This document shows, piece by piece, positions 4,939 through 6,362 of a stretch of 6,362 nucleotides of DNA (the first letter of the stretch is position 1; each line of letters begins with the position of its first letter). The notes beneath the pieces are model-generated. The model was not told where the DNA came from and did no database searches. It saw only the letters and a list, made by a program, of their open reading frames with translations. The DNA lies in the NCBI GenBank assembly GCA_023457715.1, contig JAEWKR010000160.1, positions 1 to 6,362 on the forward strand, read 5' to 3'. Position numbers and translations under genes: made by a program. Origin of the DNA: Verrucomicrobiota bacterium (lineage in GTDB: Bacteria; Verrucomicrobiota; Verrucomicrobiia; Opitutales; Opitutaceae).

Positions 4939-6110
4939 GCGGCAAGAAGACAACGTCGCTCGACCGCGTGTTGGGCCGGCTGGATACGCTCGATGCGGTC
5001 AACCTTGCCAATCTCGTCCAGCGGCTGGCGCGCGAGCGGGCGCTTTTCGAGGAGATCTTCAATACGCTGCAGGAGGGGATCCTCGTCATTCGGGACGACG
5101 GCGCAATCGATTATGCCAATGCCGCGGCGCAACGCATCATCGGGCTCGGGGGCGACGACCTCGCGGGGCAGATTCTCTGGCGCCTGGTGCCCGGCCTCCG
5201 GTCATCGCTGGGCGGCGCGCTCGACGACCTGCGCGCGGCTTCGCCGGTCGCGACGCGGGAGTTCGAGCTGACGTATCCGGAGCCGCGGACGGTGCGGATG
5301 TACATGGTGCCGTTCCAGCAGCCCACGCGGGGCGCGCCGCGGCGTTTCGCGCTCATCCTTTCCGACATCACGCGCGAGAAGCAGAGCACGGAGGAGCGGA
5401 TCGAGACCGAGCGCACGTCCTCGATCCTGCTGCTCGCCGCCGGCGTCGCCCACGAACTCGGGAACCCGCTCAACTCGCTCACGATCCACCTCCAGCTGAT
5501 CGACCGGAAGCTCAAGCGGCTCGGCGCGTCGCGCGAGACCGCGGCGCTCGCGGAATCAGTGCGGATCTGCCGGGACGAGGTGTCGCGGCTGGACGGGATC
5601 ATCTCGAACTTCCTCGAAGCCATCCGCCCCAGTCCGCCCGACCTGGCGGAGACGGATCTCAACGAAGTGCTCACGGAAGTGCTGCGTTTCCAGCATGGTG
5701 AACTCGAGAACCGCGGCATCGTGGTCGAAGCGGAAATCGTTGACGGGTTGCCGTTGGTGATGGCCGACCGCAACCAGCTGAAGCAGGTTTTCTTCAACCT
5801 CACGAAGAACGCCATGGAGGCGATGCAGCCGGGCGGAAAGCTGCGGCTGCGGTTCCGGGCGGACGACGATTCGGTCTTCCTGATGTTCGGGGACAGCGGC
5901 GCCGGCATCAAACAGGAGGACCTGGTGCGGTTGTTCCAACCGTACTACACCACCAAGACGGGCGGGAGCGGCCTTGGGCTCATGATCGCGCAGCGCATCA
6001 TGCGCGAGCACGGGGGGGCGATCGGGATCGAAAGCAAGGAAGGCATCGGCACGCTCGTGACCCTGCAGTTCCCCCGCAAGGACCGCCGGGTGCGCATGCT
6101 GCAGAGCTGA
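4935..6110 (+). CDS. Soluble PAS-domain sensor histidine kinase, NtrB-like
   Basis: It should autophosphorylate on histidine and pass the phosphate to a response regulator; signal and partner are unknown. The 391 residues contain no membrane segment, so it acts in the cytoplasm. Residues 1-35 are helical. A PAS domain spans about 36-148 (LFEEIFNTLQEGILVIRDDG through ILSDITREKQ). The dimerisation domain has H173 in GVAHELGNPLNSL. The ATPase domain has the N box FFNLTKNAMEAM (N288, N292), the G1 box DSGAGI (320-325), an F-box-like FQPYYTTK (334-341) and the G2 box GGSGLGL (343-349). This layout recalls NtrB-type kinases that work with sigma-54 regulators, but the subfamily is inference. The start overlaps the rnhB stop (ATGA), so translation is probably coupled; the frame upstream of 4935 is only a shadow inside rnhB. 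No regulator follows within the 252 nt left. Confidence 0.93.
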   Translation: MSGKKTTSLDRVLGRLDTLDAVNLANLVQRLARERALFEEIFNTLQEGILVIRDDGAIDYANAAAQRIIGLGGDDLAGQILWRLVPGLRSSLGGALDDLRAASPVATREFELTYPEPRTVRMYMVPFQQPTRGAPRRFALILSDITREKQSTEERIETERTSSILLLAAGVAHELGNPLNSLTIHLQLIDRKLKRLGASRETAALAESVRICRDEVSRLDGIISNFLEAIRPSPPDLAETDLNEVLTEVLRFQHGELENRGIVVEAEIVDGLPLVMADRNQLKQVFFNLTKNAMEAMQPGGKLRLRFRADDDSVFLMFGDSGAGIKQEDLVRLFQPYYTTKTGGSGLGLMIAQRIMREHGGAIGIESKEGIGTLVTLQFPRKDRRVRMLQS

Positions 6111-6136
6111 AGAGCTGTCAGCGAACAGCGTTCAGC
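6106..6136 (+). other. Stem-loop across the kinase stop codon
   Basis: Outer stem gctgaa (6106-6111) with ttcagc (6131-6136), inner stem gctgt (6114-6118) with acagc (6125-6129), and a 6-nt loop. The kinase stop (6108-6110) lies in the outer stem. The word agctgtcag occurs at 6113-6121 and again at 6134-6142, so this is also a repeat. An A-run rather than a T-run follows at 6145-6149, so it does not look like an intrinsic terminator for the kinase; it could protect the mRNA 3' end. Confidence 0.45.
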
Positions 6137-6362
6137 TGTCAGGCAAAAATTGGCCGCAAGAAGGCCTAGAGCGGCTGCGCCGCAACCAAAGTCTAGAGCT
6201 GAGAGTTGAGAGCCGAGCTTGCGGAGCGTTTGATTCGCGGTCGGGTGGAACGCCAGCGGCCGTGGCGTAACTTGAGGTTGTGCAAACAACAAACTACGCA
6301 AATCACGGCCGTGGCGTCGCTGCGTTCTTGGCGCGCCACGCGGAGAAAGTCACGGGTGTAAT
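6111..6362. other. Right-edge gap with palindromes and short repeats
   Basis: No gene is supported; the minus open frame here (5945-6301) has no recognisable content and overlaps the kinase. Besides the stem-loop and heptamers listed separately, the gap holds a hairpin gcggc-tgc-gccgc at 6171-6183, the direct repeat cggccgtggcgt at 6257-6268 and 6306-6317, a small stem gttgt/acaac at 6277-6290, the palindrome cacggccgtg at 6304-6313 and tggcgcgcca at 6329-6338. These may belong to a dispersed repeat continuing past the window. Confidence 0.45.
6195..6215. repeat. Heptamer tandem array, agagYYg, 3 units
   Basis: Three 7-nt units: agagctg (6195-6201), agagttg (6202-6208) and agagccg (6209-6215). 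Short and degenerate on its own, it keeps the 7-nt period of the arrays at 113, 1210 and 3380 with another unit sequence. Confidence 0.6.

Noticed and set aside
4162..4953. 263-residue minus frame over rnhB
   Set aside because: Antisense shadow of a well-supported gene, with no motifs.
5111..5911. 266-residue minus frame over the kinase
   Set aside because: Ser/Arg-rich shadow of the kinase; the kinase motif boxes are all on the plus strand.
6106..6149. Intrinsic terminator of the kinase gene
   Set aside because: The stem is followed by an A-run, not a T-run, on the plus strand.

Overview
The window reads as chromosomal DNA of a GC-rich Gram-negative bacterium, most likely from the PVC group and probably a verrucomicrobial (Opitutus-like) lineage. 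The reasons are the pairing of RNase HII with RNase HIII and no RNase HI in view, the general look of the MutY, RNase H and kinase proteins, the weak or absent Shine-Dalgarno sites, and gaps filled with short degenerate repeats. This placement is inference from memory of such proteins; no search was run.

Layout from left to right. (1) 1-183: a gap with a small hairpin and a heptamer array (aaaaccc type). (2) 184-1051, plus: an exported TlpA/ResA-like thioredoxin protein split by a frameshift. (3) 1052-1235: a convergent gap with a dispersed repeat copy, a GC hairpin and a second heptamer array (agaccct). (4) 1236-2267, minus: mutY, whose last codons and stop lie inside that array. (5) 2268-2354: a divergent gap with an inverted pair of dispersed repeats. 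(6) 2355-3362, plus: rnhC (RNase HIII). (7) 3363-3479: a convergent gap with an AT-rich dyad built from heptamers. (8) 3480-3968, minus: a small single-pass membrane protein of unknown function. (9) 3969-4173: a divergent gap made almost wholly of 6- and 8-nt repeats with inverted symmetry. (10) 4174-4938, plus: rnhB (RNase HII), overlapping by ATGA with (11) 4935-6110, plus: a soluble PAS histidine kinase. (12) 6111-6362: a gap with a hairpin, a fourth heptamer array and short repeats.

Three genes act on damaged or hybrid DNA: MutY removes adenine opposite 8-oxoguanine, RNase HIII cuts RNA in RNA/DNA hybrids, and RNase HII removes ribonucleotides from DNA. They are not one operon, since mutY and rnhC diverge and the unknown membrane gene lies between rnhC and rnhB. 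Only rnhB and the kinase look co-transcribed and translationally coupled.

The most unusual signal is in the gaps. Four separate gaps carry tandem arrays of different sequence but the same period of 7 nt. Three C-rich arrays place regularly spaced G-runs on the minus strand. The repeats also intrude on genes: mutY takes its stop, and perhaps its start, from repeat DNA.
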